Source: Paenibacillus sabinae T27
Lineage (GTDB): Bacteria; Bacillota; Bacilli; Paenibacillales; Paenibacillaceae
Assembly: GCF_000612505.1 (NCBI RefSeq)
Contig: NZ_CP004078.1
Coordinates: 4,007,252 to 4,071,251 of the forward strand
Direction of reading: 5' to 3'
Length of the DNA stretch: 64,000 nucleotides
The notes under the pieces were generated by a model that saw nothing but the letters and a program-made list of their open reading frames with translations, was not told the DNA's origin and searched no databases. Position numbers and translations under genes: made by a program. Below, piece by piece: positions 39,131-47,740 of this stretch (its first letter is position 1; every line of letters starts with the position of its first letter).

Positions 39131-39154
39131 TCTCAAACAACTGTCATATGAATA

Positions 39155-39753
39155 AACGGGAAAAACTCCCTTTCATTTTCGAAAAATAGGGCCGACCTGC
39201 CTCCTGAACGGGAAAAGCTCCAGCTTATTTGCCGCCTCTGCCTGATTTTTGGCCAAAATGCCTAATTAAAGTGGAGAAATTCCCTTCCAAGCTCCTAAAT
39301 AGGTCTCTTTTTATAAATAAGACGGAGAAATTCCGGTTCACTCGCCTTCTTCCCCCTTGCCCAACTACATAAACAGGCAGCGATGTGGGATCAACTCCAA
39401 GCGATCATAATCCCTCCATCGGATAGTAATCCCAATCACAGCAGTACCAATCATAGCATCCCATTCATAGCAATCCCAAGTCTCAATCATTAGTTTCGGC
39501 ATAGCCACACCCACATAACCCACTTGCCACATACTCGAATTTAAATGGACGCAGGCTCCCCCACTGCACATCGACTCACTAAAGCATTTAACACCTGAAT
39601 CATGAACCCCCAAACAACGGAACATGTCTTAATCTCTACTCATAACTCGAAAAAACATCGTGATCACGCTAAACGATGCCACTTCAGAAGAAACCATCTT
39701 CCCCATCAGCACCATTAAAAGGCGGTTCCACCGTTATAAACGGAAAAACTCCC
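39155..39753 (+). repeat. Array of degenerate GGGA-gaaa-TTCC palindromes, copy 1
   Basis: Imperfect palindromes of the type AACGGGAAAAACTCCCTTT occur near 39155, 39207, 39270 and 39321 (steps 52, 63 and 51), with a fifth near 39736. The same motif with nearly the same steps follows the other tRNA-Arg at 50009-50190. The rest of 39131-39825 shows no convincing gene; it has only short minus-strand open frames without ribosome sites. Confidence 0.75.
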
Positions 39754-39825
39754 CTAAGGTAAACAGGTTATTATGATTTCGCCTGTCTATCTAAAGGAGA
39801 GCATATCAGTAAGTGTACCGGGGAA

Positions 39826-40707
39826 TTACTGCCCTTTCCCGCGCTTGACCCACCACAGCGGGGCACGGAACGCCAGATTGATTAGCAGCACGACGATAAC
39901 GAGCACCGCCGCCGATTTATCGGCAATCTGCTTGGCATCCTCGACAATCGCTTCGGATTGCACATACCATAAATGCACGGCCAGCGTCTCTCCCGGAGAG
40001 AGTAGATTGAAGTCCCACATTTCCCCCGAGGTGCTGAGGCCCGCCGTCAGGATAATTACCGCCGATTCACCGAATGCGCGGCCGGCGACCAGGCAGATGC
40101 CCGTAATGATGGACGGGAGCGCGACGGGCAGCACGATTTTACGGATGCAGTAAAATTTCGTCAGACCCAGCGCATAGCCCGCCTCGCGCAGCTCGCCTGG
40201 AACAGCCCGCACCGCTTCCTCCGTTACCCGCGCCAGCATCGGCAGATTCAGCAGCGCCAGACTGACGCCGCCGCCGAGAATGGTCAGGCCAATTCCGAAG
40301 TACTCTGCAAATATTGCCAGACCGAGAAGACCGAAGACAATGGAAGGCACGGACGACAGAGATTCGACGCAAATCCGCAGCGCTCCGGTAAAAGCGTTGT
40401 CCGGCGCATACTCCGCCATGTAAATCCCCGCGCCCAGACCGATCGGAATCGAAATGACCAAGGAGATCAGCAGGATATAAAAAGAGTTGAACAGCACGGG
40501 GCCAATGCCGCCCCCGGTATCAATCTCCTCAGGCTGGCGGATCAGAAATGAGAAATCGAGGCCGGGCAGCCCTTTGCTCAAGATGGTGAACAGCAGCCAA
40601 AAAATCAGGAGCATCACCAAAGCCCCGAGGCCGTAAAAGCCCCATGTCGCCAGCTTGTCAAACCGGATGGACCGTGCGGTGTTCCGCGAACGGGAGAAGC
40701 TGCTCAT
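39826..40707 (-). CDS. pstA: Phosphate ABC transporter permease PstA
   Basis: A 293-aa permease with six membrane segments and the binding-protein-dependent transport loop (LREAGYALGLTKFYCIRKIVLPVALPSIITG, with the EAA-like motif). The ATG directly follows the pstC stop (TAAATG). It imports phosphate with PstS, PstC and a PstB ATPase. No pstB follows; the transcript runs into the repeat block instead. Confidence 0.93.
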   Translation of the reverse strand: MSSFSRSRNTARSIRFDKLATWGFYGLGALVMLLIFWLLFTILSKGLPGLDFSFLIRQPEEIDTGGGIGPVLFNSFYILLISLVISIPIGLGAGIYMAEYAPDNAFTGALRICVESLSSVPSIVFGLLGLAIFAEYFGIGLTILGGGVSLALLNLPMLARVTEEAVRAVPGELREAGYALGLTKFYCIRKIVLPVALPSIITGICLVAGRAFGESAVIILTAGLSTSGEMWDFNLLSPGETLAVHLWYVQSEAIVEDAKQIADKSAAVLVIVVLLINLAFRAPLWWVKRGKGQ

Positions 40708-41649
40708 TTATCCTTCCCTCCTTTTGCGTCCCAAGAAACGGACAATCAGTATTAGTAAGAACGAAATCAACAATAGCAGGAAAGCCATCATGTGCAGGGC
40801 ATAGTTCCAGGTGGAATCGAATTCCACGTTGGAAATCTGCATCACGATGTTGCTCGTTAACACCGACGCCGGTGTAAAGAGAGTCTTCGCGAGCTGAGGC
40901 GTGTTGCCGATTACCATCACGACAGCCATCGTCTCGCCGATCGCCCGCGTCATCCCGAGAATCACCGCCGTCAGAATTCCTCTGCCGGCAGCCGGCAGCA
41001 CCACGCGCATAATGACCTGCAGCCGGGTGGAGCCGAGCGCATAGGCAGCATCGCGGTATTTGCGCGGCACAGCGGTGATCGCATCGTCGCTGATCCGGGC
41101 AATGGTTGGCAGCACCATCAGCGCCAGCACAAGCGCCGCCGCCAGCAGGCCGTCCCCGAGGCCTTCCCCGCTGGCGCGCCGAAGCAGCGGCAGGAGGACG
41201 GTCAAGCCAAGATAACCGTATACAATAGAAGGAATGCCGACGAGAAGATCAAGAATCGGACGGATCAGGCGCTTGAGCCAGGCCGGCGCGATTTCGGCGG
41301 TCAGCACCGCCATGCCCACCGAGACGGGAACCGAAATCAGCAGCGTGAGCGCGGTAAGCGACAAGGTGTTCAAAATAAAGGCCGCTGCCCCGAACCGGTC
41401 TTCCTCCGGCGTCCAGTCGAACGAGAGGAAGAATTTGACCGGCGAGACCTGACCGAAGAGCAGCAGCGCCGTTTTGCCGATAAAGAGAATAACCAGCGCC
41501 AGTACGAAACAGAGCGCCAAAATACTGAACAAGAAATAATAGCGGGCAGCAGTATTTGCAAGCAAATGCCGAAGATGACGTCTGCCCGAAACCGCCTTGG
41601 TACGGATGCTTTGTACCGCAGGGTTCGGTTCATAGGACTGTTGTGCCAT
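40708..41649 (-). CDS. pstC: Phosphate ABC transporter permease PstC
   Basis: A 313-aa permease with an N-terminal cytoplasmic part, six membrane segments and the EAA loop YRDAAYALGSTRLQVIMRVVLPAAGRGILTA. The ATG at 41649 has GGGAGG at good distance; the longer frame would add five residues. It is 180 bases after pstS with a terminator hairpin between, so less of it than of PstS is probably made. Confidence 0.93.
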   Translation of the reverse strand: MAQQSYEPNPAVQSIRTKAVSGRRHLRHLLANTAARYYFLFSILALCFVLALVILFIGKTALLLFGQVSPVKFFLSFDWTPEEDRFGAAAFILNTLSLTALTLLISVPVSVGMAVLTAEIAPAWLKRLIRPILDLLVGIPSIVYGYLGLTVLLPLLRRASGEGLGDGLLAAALVLALMVLPTIARISDDAITAVPRKYRDAAYALGSTRLQVIMRVVLPAAGRGILTAVILGMTRAIGETMAVVMVIGNTPQLAKTLFTPASVLTSNIVMQISNVEFDSTWNYALHMMAFLLLLISFLLILIVRFLGRKRREG

Positions 41650-41762
41650 GCTGTTTCCTCCCAAGAAGAAGCGCCTGACGGCGTCTTTCTAAGACGCAGG
41701 TGCGTTTCTCGCAGAATTGTAAGGCAAAATGGTAAGCGTTTAGCTTAATAATTTTATATTTC

Positions 41763-41796
41763 AAAAAAAACCAGCCCCCCATGTGCCGGAGGCTGG
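41763..41796 (-). terminator. Intra-operon hairpin between pstS and pstC
   Basis: CCAGCC (41771-41776) pairs with GGCTGG (41791-41796), and eight Ts follow in the minus direction. It likely gives partial termination, so that binding protein exceeds permease, a common pst arrangement. Confidence 0.75.
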
Positions 41797-41832
41797 CCGT
41801 ATAATGACGCTCTTCCGAAAAATTGTGCTAAA

Positions 41833-42690
41833 TTACTTCATTGCCGAGATCGGAATGAACTTGAGCTTTTTCAGCGAACCCTGTTGGAACTTCTTGCTTT
41901 GTACATAGTCGATGAACGCTTTAACGGCGCCAGTCGGCTGTCCTTTGGTCATGTAGTAGCCATATGCCCAAATTTTGTAGGAACCGTTAATGACGTTGTC
42001 CGTAGTCGCCGCTACGCCGTTGAATTTCACAGCCTTCACGTCGCCGCTAACGTAGACCAAATCAATATAACCGATAGCGTTTGGAGTCGTTCCCACTGCT
42101 GTTTTCATATCGCCGCTGGAGCCAACTTCTTTATAGTTCTTCTCTTTCTTCACAATATCGCCGCCTGCCAGAGCCTTGGCCTGGTAGTTAACGCGTGTGC
42201 CGGAGCCGAAAGCGCGGGTAATGACGACGATATCCGCGTCAGCGCCGCCGACTTGCTTCCAGTTCGTAATTTTACCGGAGAAAATGCCCTTCAGCTGATC
42301 GGTAGTCAGGTTGTCTACACCGACATTCTTGTTCACGATCGTAGCAAAAGGAATAACCGCAACCTTGTTCGCTACTTGTCCGCTGAATGCTTTGAAGCCG
42401 GGAACGTCGGTGCTGGCATCCCAGTCGCACGCGCCGATATCGGCGATGCCTTTCTTGACGGCTTGCGGTCCGGTAACAGAGCCTTTGCCGGAAGCGGCGA
42501 TTCTTACTTTAGGATTCGTTCTTTGGAATTCCTTGGCGGCCTGCAGCGTCAGCGGCAGCAGAGCTGTCGAACCGTTAACCGTAATTTTGCCCGAAAGCTT
42601 ACCTGCTGCGGATGCTCCTCCCGCGAAAGATGCCGAAACAGCGAATACGGCAGCCAAAGCTGTAAATGTGATTTTTTTGAAAAATTTCAT
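41833..42690 (-). CDS. pstS: Phosphate-binding protein PstS
   Basis: A 285-aa substrate-binding protein with a signal peptide (MKFFKKITFTALAAVFAVSASFAGGASA). Phosphate-site motifs are ITVNGSTALLPL, IAASGKGSVTGPQAVKKG, GACDWDAS and VITRAFGSGTRVNY. No lipobox cysteine is seen near the cleavage site, which is unusual for a Gram-positive binding protein, so it may be released or held otherwise. It is the second gene after the propeller-like secreted protein. Confidence 0.92.
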   Translation of the reverse strand: MKFFKKITFTALAAVFAVSASFAGGASAAGKLSGKITVNGSTALLPLTLQAAKEFQRTNPKVRIAASGKGSVTGPQAVKKGIADIGACDWDASTDVPGFKAFSGQVANKVAVIPFATIVNKNVGVDNLTTDQLKGIFSGKITNWKQVGGADADIVVITRAFGSGTRVNYQAKALAGGDIVKKEKNYKEVGSSGDMKTAVGTTPNAIGYIDLVYVSGDVKAVKFNGVAATTDNVINGSYKIWAYGYYMTKGQPTGAVKAFIDYVQSKKFQQGSLKKLKFIPISAMK

Positions 42691-42751
42691 GGTTGATTCT
42701 CCTCTCGGCGTACAGCCGTCTAAAGTTAGTGTCGTTATTGAAAAAGCGGTC

Positions 42752-44185
42752 TTATCGTGTCAGTTGCACAGACTTGCCGTTCTCGATTGTTACCAGCTTG
42801 CCGCCTACGATTACAGCCAGCTTGCTTCCGTCAGCGGAAACCGCGACTTCGGAAATGTCGGCCTTGGTGCGGAACAGCTCTTGCGAAGAACCGGATACCG
42901 TAACGGAATAAATGCGGGAAGTGCCGTCAGCAGCCGTTCCGGATGCGATAATTCCGCCGGCAGCGGCCTCAGCCCAGTTCACTTCGATATCCAGCGCAAT
43001 ATTGGCGGTAGTACCGTCCGGCTTCACTGTCTTCAGCGTGTTGACCGTTTTGCCTTCAGGGTCTGCGCTCAAGTAAACCACCGTTCCGTCAGCTTGAATT
43101 TCCGGATACAGCTTATTGTCGTCCGAGGTGGTCAGAGCGGCCGGCTTCGCGTCCTTTGTGGACAGGTCAAGCTGATACAGCTGCTCTCCCGCCTTGCTGA
43201 AGTCGACCGTCAGGGAATCTTCCGTGCTGTCGGCGTCATTTTTGGCGGTTCCGGTAATGTTGACGATGTAGACCGCTCTCTTTCCGTCCGCGGAAATATG
43301 CAGTTCGGATTTGTTCTCCACCTTATCGGCCAGCAGCTCCGTTACAGCGCCGGTATCAACCGAAATCTGGGAAATCTTCTCCTGCTTGTCCCCTTGGATA
43401 AAATAGATGATCTTGCCGTCCGTCGACCAGGTAAGGTCTGTCTTGGTGGAGGTATCGGTTCCGACCGGTTTCACCGCACCCGAAGTCAAATCAATGACGT
43501 ACAGCAGGCCGGTCTCATCGGTGAAAGCACCGTAACGACGGTCGCCCGAAACTGCGAAATCCGAGGCTTTGTCATCGCTCGAGAACAATCCGAAGCTGCC
43601 CGGATTTGCCCCAAACTTGTAAATTTGCGTCGTTTCGCTTTCCAGGTTCGCCAGAACCGTTCCGTCAGCGGCCCAATGGATTGTATCAAATTCGCCTTGC
43701 AGACGCGCTGTGCCAAGAATTTGCAGCGGGCTGCCGAACAGCTCTCCGCCCAGACCGTTAACGATTGCGCTAAGTTCAACGTACAGCTTGCCGCCGAAAA
43801 CGGTCGGTGCTGTCGTAAAATTGTGTTTTACGCTGTCGAGCGTGTAGCTCTTGGATCCGGCTTTCAATTTAATCGTATGTACTCCCGCCTTGTCCTTCAG
43901 CACCAGGCTTCCCGACTCATTAGCGATGCTTGCGCCGAGGGAAGCGGCCAGTTGGCTGATGGAATACAGCTTATATCCGCCGGCATCTACCGTTTTGAAA
44001 GTGGTTTGGGCTCCGTTTACCGTCCAAGCCTTAACTCCTTCTTTCACTTTTACCGTCGCCTTAACGGATGCTTTAACGGAGGATGGTTTGCTGACCGGTC
44101 CTGCCGCCGCGTACACGCTTGCTTCGCCTGCCGAGACCAGAAGTGCCGAAGCCATCAGTACGCCTAACAACTGATTTCTTTTCAA
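42752..44185 (-). CDS. Secreted stalk-domain plus beta-propeller protein next to pst
   Basis: A 477-aa exported protein: signal peptide (residues 1-27, ending SVYAAA), a stalk/copper amine oxidase N-terminal-like part (about 45-155, with NGLGGELFG), then TolB/WD40-like blades (about 165-477), recognised by repeated WSTDGK, ISADGKRAVYIV, VSADGSKLAVIV segments. A TTG start follows AGGGTG. It is 61 bases before pstS in the same direction, so it may be in the pst operon. Function unknown; it could act in sensing or holding PstS. Confidence 0.78.
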   Translation of the reverse strand: MKRNQLLGVLMASALLVSAGEASVYAAAGPVSKPSSVKASVKATVKVKEGVKAWTVNGAQTTFKTVDAGGYKLYSISQLAASLGASIANESGSLVLKDKAGVHTIKLKAGSKSYTLDSVKHNFTTAPTVFGGKLYVELSAIVNGLGGELFGSPLQILGTARLQGEFDTIHWAADGTVLANLESETTQIYKFGANPGSFGLFSSDDKASDFAVSGDRRYGAFTDETGLLYVIDLTSGAVKPVGTDTSTKTDLTWSTDGKIIYFIQGDKQEKISQISVDTGAVTELLADKVENKSELHISADGKRAVYIVNITGTAKNDADSTEDSLTVDFSKAGEQLYQLDLSTKDAKPAALTTSDDNKLYPEIQADGTVVYLSADPEGKTVNTLKTVKPDGTTANIALDIEVNWAEAAAGGIIASGTAADGTSRIYSVTVSGSSQELFRTKADISEVAVSADGSKLAVIVGGKLVTIENGKSVQLTR

Positions 44186-44324
44186 ATGAATTCACCCTTT
44201 TTCATATAGGTAACTGCTAAAGTAATTTTCCGCCTTGGTTGTAAAATCTGTTGCCGAGAAATATTTTCCAAAGATGAAGTTGTCCATATTTTTCATGTGG
44301 TTTCGGCCGGATTTCAGCCGTTTT

Positions 44325-44341
44325 GTTAACTCAGAATTAAC
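44325..44341 (-). promoter_or_regulatory. Possible PhoP-box-like direct repeat upstream of the pst genes
   Basis: In the minus direction TTAATT and TTAACA are 11 bases apart. PhoP of Bacillus binds TTAACA-like hexamers at that step. Only two units are seen, so support is weak; the phosphate genes downstream make it plausible. Confidence 0.3.
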
Positions 44342-44354
44342 GTGGGAAAAAAGA

Positions 44355-44403
44355 TTTACAATTGGCGCTGCCTGATTTAATATATTGAGTGAGTACTCAC
44401 TCA
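44355..44403 (+). promoter_or_regulatory. Promoter and TetR-type operator of the ABC transporter operon
   Basis: TTTACA (44355-44360) and TAATAT (44378-44383) are 17 bases apart. Immediately downstream is the perfect 18-bp palindrome TGAGTGAGTACTCACTCA (44386-44403). This position would block RNA polymerase, and a TetR-family gene ends the same operon, so it is very likely its autoregulatory site. Confidence 0.78.
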
Positions 44404-44429
44404 TTTTGATGAAGAACGGAGAGATTCGC

Positions 44430-45161
44430 ATGAACCGTGAAGCCCCGGTGATTAAAGTGGAGCATATTCGCAAAGCCTTCGGAAGCAAAGTTGTCCTGGA
44501 GGACATCAGCCTTGAGGTGCATAAAGCCGAGACCTTCGGCCTACTGGGCCCTTCGGGCTCTGGCAAGACGACGCTGGTCCGGCTGCTGACCGGAATCGAT
44601 GAAGCCGACTCGGGGGAAGTCCATGTGCTAGGAGTGAAGGTTCCCAAGCTTTCGTTGCTTTCACAAATCGGCTATATGGCCCAATCCGACGCCTTGTACA
44701 GCGAGCTGAGCGCCAAGGAGAATCTGGAATTTTTCGCTTCGCTGTATGGATTGAAGAAAGAACAGAGAAACCGCCGAATTAAGGAAGTTATGGAGATTGT
44801 AGGTCTGGAAGAGCATCTTCGCAAAAGAGTCGATCAATACTCCGGGGGGATGAAACGCCGACTGTCGCTGGCCATCGCGCTGCTGCATGAACCGCCGCTG
44901 CTTATTCTGGATGAGCCGACGGTCGGGATCGATCCGGTGCTGCGAATGTCCATCTGGAAGGAGCTTAGAGCTCTGAATGAACGGGGAACGACCATAGTGC
45001 TGACGACCCACGTGATGGATGAAGCCGAAAAATGCGACCGGCTCGGCATGATCCGGGAAGGCCACCTGCTTGCTGAGGATACTCCCGCCAATCTGCTTCG
45101 GGCAACGGGTTCATCTTCTATAGAAGAAGCATTTTTATATTACGGAGGTGTGCGTCCATGA
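44430..45161 (+). CDS. ABC-2 transporter ATP-binding protein
   Basis: A 243-aa ATPase: Walker A GPSGSGKTTLVRLL, Q-loop MAQSDALYSELSAKENL, signature YSGGMKRRLSLAIALL, Walker B LLILDEPTVGIDP and switch His in LTTHVMDEAEKCD. It is of the daunorubicin-resistance/drug and lipid exporter type. The ATG at 44430 has GGAGAG seven bases ahead; earlier codons overlap the operator. It overlaps the permease gene by ATGA. Confidence 0.92.
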   Translation: MNREAPVIKVEHIRKAFGSKVVLEDISLEVHKAETFGLLGPSGSGKTTLVRLLTGIDEADSGEVHVLGVKVPKLSLLSQIGYMAQSDALYSELSAKENLEFFASLYGLKKEQRNRRIKEVMEIVGLEEHLRKRVDQYSGGMKRRLSLAIALLHEPPLLILDEPTVGIDPVLRMSIWKELRALNERGTTIVLTTHVMDEAEKCDRLGMIREGHLLAEDTPANLLRATGSSSIEEAFLYYGGVRP

Positions 45162-46375
45162 GAATCCGCGCTCTTACGCTGCGTATCTTGCGGCAGTTCA
45201 TTCACGACAAAAGAACGATGGCTCTGATGTTCGCCGCCCCCCTGCTCGTTCTCAGCCTGATGAGTCTCGTATTTGGCGGCAATGCCTATAAACCAAATAT
45301 CGGCGTGTCGGGTCAAGCGGCCGTCCTGTCGGAAGCGCTGGCCAAACATGACGCCAAGGTTGTGAAGTATGACTCGGAGGAAGACGGAGTTCAGGCGCTG
45401 AAAAACGGAACGATCGACGCAATGATCACCGCGGGTATCGGCGCTCCGAAGGTCGTACTGGAAGGAAGCAATCCGACTGCCAATCGGGCCGTTATGCAGG
45501 CGCTGGAACAGGCGACAAGGGACCTGGGAGCAACCGGGTCAGCTCAGGCGCAGGGACAAAAGACACAAGGACAGCAGGGACAGCAAACGCAGGGACAGCA
45601 GGCTCAGGGACAGCAACCGCAGGGACAGCAACCGCAGGGACAGCAGGCTCAGGGACAGCAGGCTCAGGGACAACAGGCGCAGGGACAGCAGGTACAGGGA
45701 CAGCAAACCCAGAGACAACAGGTGCAGCCTGCCGCCCAACCGCAAATCAGCTACCTGTACGGCTCCGCCGACATGAAGACCATCGACCGGTTCGGACCGA
45801 TTATGATCGGCGTATTCGTCTTCTTTTTCGTCTTCCTGATTGCCGGGGTCTCCTTTCTTCGGGAACGGACGACAGGGACGCTGGAGCGCCTGCTCGCCAC
45901 TCCGCTTAAACGGTGGGAAATCGTCATCGGCTATGTTATCGGCTTCGGTATTTTTACCGTGTTCCAGGCCCTGCTCATTTCCTGGTTCTCCATTCAGGTG
46001 CTGGGCATTATGATGGCCGGGAGCTTCGGCTATGTCCTGCTGATCACGCTGCTGCTGTCGATGACGGCTCTGACGCTAGGTACGCTGCTGTCGGCTTTCG
46101 CCGGGAACGAGCTACAGATGATTCAGTTCATCCCGCTTGTCATTGTGCCGCAGATTTTCCTGAGCGGACTGTTTCCGCTCGACACGCTTCCCCTGTGGCT
46201 TCAGCGGATCGGGTATGCCACTCCGTTATACTACGGGGCGCAAGGGATGATGGACGTGATGATCCGGGGCAAAGGCTGGACTGCGATTGAAACCGATGTG
46301 GTTGTGCTGATCGCTTTTTCGCTTCTGTTCATGATTCTGAACGTGCTGGCCCTCCGTAAACACCGCAAAATGTAA
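45158..46375 (+). CDS. ABC-2 transporter permease with Gln-rich repeat
   Basis: A 405-aa membrane protein: first membrane helix (residues 20-42), a long outside part, then five membrane segments (about 205-400) with the ABC-2 signature RERTTGTLERLLATPLKRWEIVIGYVIGFG. The outside part holds an unusual run of GQQxQ repeats (residues about 127-190). It forms an exporter with the ATPase whose stop it overlaps. The substrate is unknown; the TetR regulator suggests a small toxic or inducing compound. Confidence 0.9.
   Translation: MRIRALTLRILRQFIHDKRTMALMFAAPLLVLSLMSLVFGGNAYKPNIGVSGQAAVLSEALAKHDAKVVKYDSEEDGVQALKNGTIDAMITAGIGAPKVVLEGSNPTANRAVMQALEQATRDLGATGSAQAQGQKTQGQQGQQTQGQQAQGQQPQGQQPQGQQAQGQQAQGQQAQGQQVQGQQTQRQQVQPAAQPQISYLYGSADMKTIDRFGPIMIGVFVFFFVFLIAGVSFLRERTTGTLERLLATPLKRWEIVIGYVIGFGIFTVFQALLISWFSIQVLGIMMAGSFGYVLLITLLLSMTALTLGTLLSAFAGNELQMIQFIPLVIVPQIFLSGLFPLDTLPLWLQRIGYATPLYYGAQGMMDVMIRGKGWTAIETDVVVLIAFSLLFMILNVLALRKHRKM
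45538..45727 (+). repeat. In-frame GQQxQ-coding tandem repeat inside the permease gene
   Basis: About a dozen 15-base units, each coding for a variant of Q-G-Q-Q-x, follow each other in frame with third-base differences. The segment is in the extracytoplasmic loop and keeps the reading frame, so its length may vary by slippage without breaking the gene. Confidence 0.85.
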
Positions 46376-46426
46376 CTTCATTCCGTAAATATGGTAATAT
46401 AAGCTGATAAAGTTTGGAGGGTTGCC

Positions 46427-47122
46427 ATGATGGCCGAACATTTTTCTGCCGACAACAATACGGAAGACTGGGCTCAGGAGCTGCTTGCCCTTGGCGCTGA
46501 CGAGAAAATGACGCCGAAACAGGTTGCGATTTTGCAGGCGGCCGTGGATGTGTTTGCGGAAAAAGGGTACGCGGGCACGGCGACCAGTGAAATCGCACAG
46601 AAGGCCGGGGTGGCGGAGGGAACGATTTTTCGCTATTACAAGACCAAGAAGGATCTGCTGCTGTCCATTGTGGGGCCGACGATGAGCCGTATGCTCGCCC
46701 CTTTTGTCATAAGGAATTTTGGTAATTTGCTGGATAAATCTTTTGACAGTTACGAGGATTTTCTCCGCTCCCTGATCCGGAACCGGCTGGAATTTGCCCG
46801 GAAGAACTTTAAGATCCTGCAGATCCTCATTCAGGAAATTCCCTTTCATCCAAGCCTGCGCAATCAGTTCATGGAAGATATTATGAGCAAGGTTTTTGAA
46901 AGGATTTCCGCCCAAGTCGAGCACTTTAAGCAAAAAGGGGAAATTATCGACGTCCCGGCGCCGACCGTGATTCGTTTTACCGCATCCGCGATCATCGGCT
47001 ACATCATGACCCGCCTGCTGCTGCAGCCCGACAAGGAATGGAACGACGAAGAAGAAATCGAGCTGCTGATCCGGCTCATTAAACACGGCATTTCGGCTGA
47101 TCCCGGAAATTCGGACGTCTAA
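46427..47122 (+). CDS. TetR/AcrR-family transcriptional regulator
   Basis: A 231-aa repressor-type protein. The N-terminal helix-turn-helix is ILQAAVDVFAEKGYAGTATSEIAQKAGVAEGTIFRYYKTKKDLL (residues 34-77). The C-terminal ligand domain is not of a type I can name. It is preceded by GGAGGG and lies 51 bases after the permease, so it is the third gene of the exporter operon and probably binds the 18-bp palindrome before it. Confidence 0.92.
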   Translation: MMAEHFSADNNTEDWAQELLALGADEKMTPKQVAILQAAVDVFAEKGYAGTATSEIAQKAGVAEGTIFRYYKTKKDLLLSIVGPTMSRMLAPFVIRNFGNLLDKSFDSYEDFLRSLIRNRLEFARKNFKILQILIQEIPFHPSLRNQFMEDIMSKVFERISAQVEHFKQKGEIIDVPAPTVIRFTASAIIGYIMTRLLLQPDKEWNDEEEIELLIRLIKHGISADPGNSDV

Positions 47123-47155
47123 GGAGCATACCTGCGAAGGCGGCTTCGACCAAAA

Positions 47156-47189
47156 AAATCCCGTCAGGCCTTCAGGCCCGGCGGGATTT
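47156..47189 (+). terminator. Terminator after the TetR gene
   Basis: AAATCCCG (47156-47163) pairs with CGGGATTT (47182-47189) with an inner GGCC hairpin. The flanking A and T runs allow it to work on both strands, so it may also end the small minus-strand gene at 47206. Confidence 0.75.
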
Positions 47190-47205
47190 CTCGTTACGCG
47201 GACAA

Positions 47206-47304
47206 TTATACACACCAAGCTTTAGTAATGATCACGAGCAGAATGAACAGTACCAGAATCGCGCTTGTCGAAGTCATGCAGCCCAGGTCTCTAGCTTCAC
47301 CCAC
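47206..47304 (-). CDS. YjcZ-like tiny membrane protein (32 aa)
   Basis: A 32-aa product: a short polar start (MGEARDLGCMTSTS), then a hydrophobic helix (AILVLFILLVIITKAW) and a short end. The pattern of a single C-terminal helix with VLFILL resembles the YjcZ family of small sporulation-associated membrane peptides. The GTG start follows AGAGGAGGAATTACC, a very strong ribosome site, which supports translation despite the size. It stands alone between the TetR gene and the argS leader. Confidence 0.68.
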   Translation of the reverse strand: MGEARDLGCMTSTSAILVLFILLVIITKAWCV

Positions 47305-47477
47305 GGTAATTCCTCCTCTGCATTGGGATATGTCACTAGATTATGCAGCAGCTGTCATGCCCGTCCGGGAATTTCGGCAAACAAATGAAACGAAGAATCC
47401 ATTGCTTTTTCCCAAAAAATCGATTATAACAAGAAGAAACCATTGCACGTCCGATTGAACAACATATTCACAGACAG

Positions 47478-47720
47478 TCGATGATCGGGAGATTAGTGAA
47501 GGGCCCCTGATGCCCAGCGAGCCGGGATGGTGGAAGCCGGCGGCAGACCTTCATGAAGCGCACCCGGGAGACGGACTTCCGAAACGATCCTCTTAGTAGG
47601 AAGCCCCGGTACAGGTCCGTTATCCTATAAGCGGTCAGGGCCATCCGGTCTTGGCAAGTAGAGTGGTACCGCGAGAACACAAGTCCTCGTCTCTTTTTGG
47701 AGACGCGGGCTTTTTTTATT
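47478..47720 (+). promoter_or_regulatory. T-box leader of argS
   Basis: A tRNA-sensing leader. The T-box core AGAGTGGTACCGCG is at 47660-47673, followed by a terminator stem (47685-47693 with 47700-47708) and seven Ts (47711-47717). Upstream stem I shows the k-turn-like AGTGA, the distal AGCGAGCCGGGATGGTGG region and a likely specifier CGC (47559-47561) in GAAGCGCACC, an arginine codon matching the gene. Uncharged tRNA-Arg should favour the antiterminator and raise argS. Confidence 0.93.
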
Positions 47721-47740
47721 ATCAGAAGGAGGTTGTGAGG

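Noticed and set aside
38748..39140. 130-residue minus-strand open frame with repeated RGIQPCGLTAKRMLTK-like segments
   Set aside because: It lies wholly in the 130-bp tRNA-derived repeats, has no ribosome site, and its repetition follows the DNA unit, so it is a by-product.
38572..39340. CRISPR array
   Set aside because: Repeat periods are about 130 or 50-63 bases with diverged copies and no unique equal-length spacers; no cas genes in the window.
39365..39625. 86-residue minus-strand open frame in the repeat region
   Set aside because: No ribosome site, odd Cys/Trp/Met-rich composition, lies among repeats.
42311..44167. 618-codon open frame opposite the propeller-protein and pstS genes
   Set aside because: Antisense shadow; the minus-strand genes have signal peptides, motifs and ribosome sites.
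45539..45745. Leu/Ser-rich open frame opposite the GQQ repeat
   Set aside because: It simply mirrors the in-frame repeat of the permease gene.
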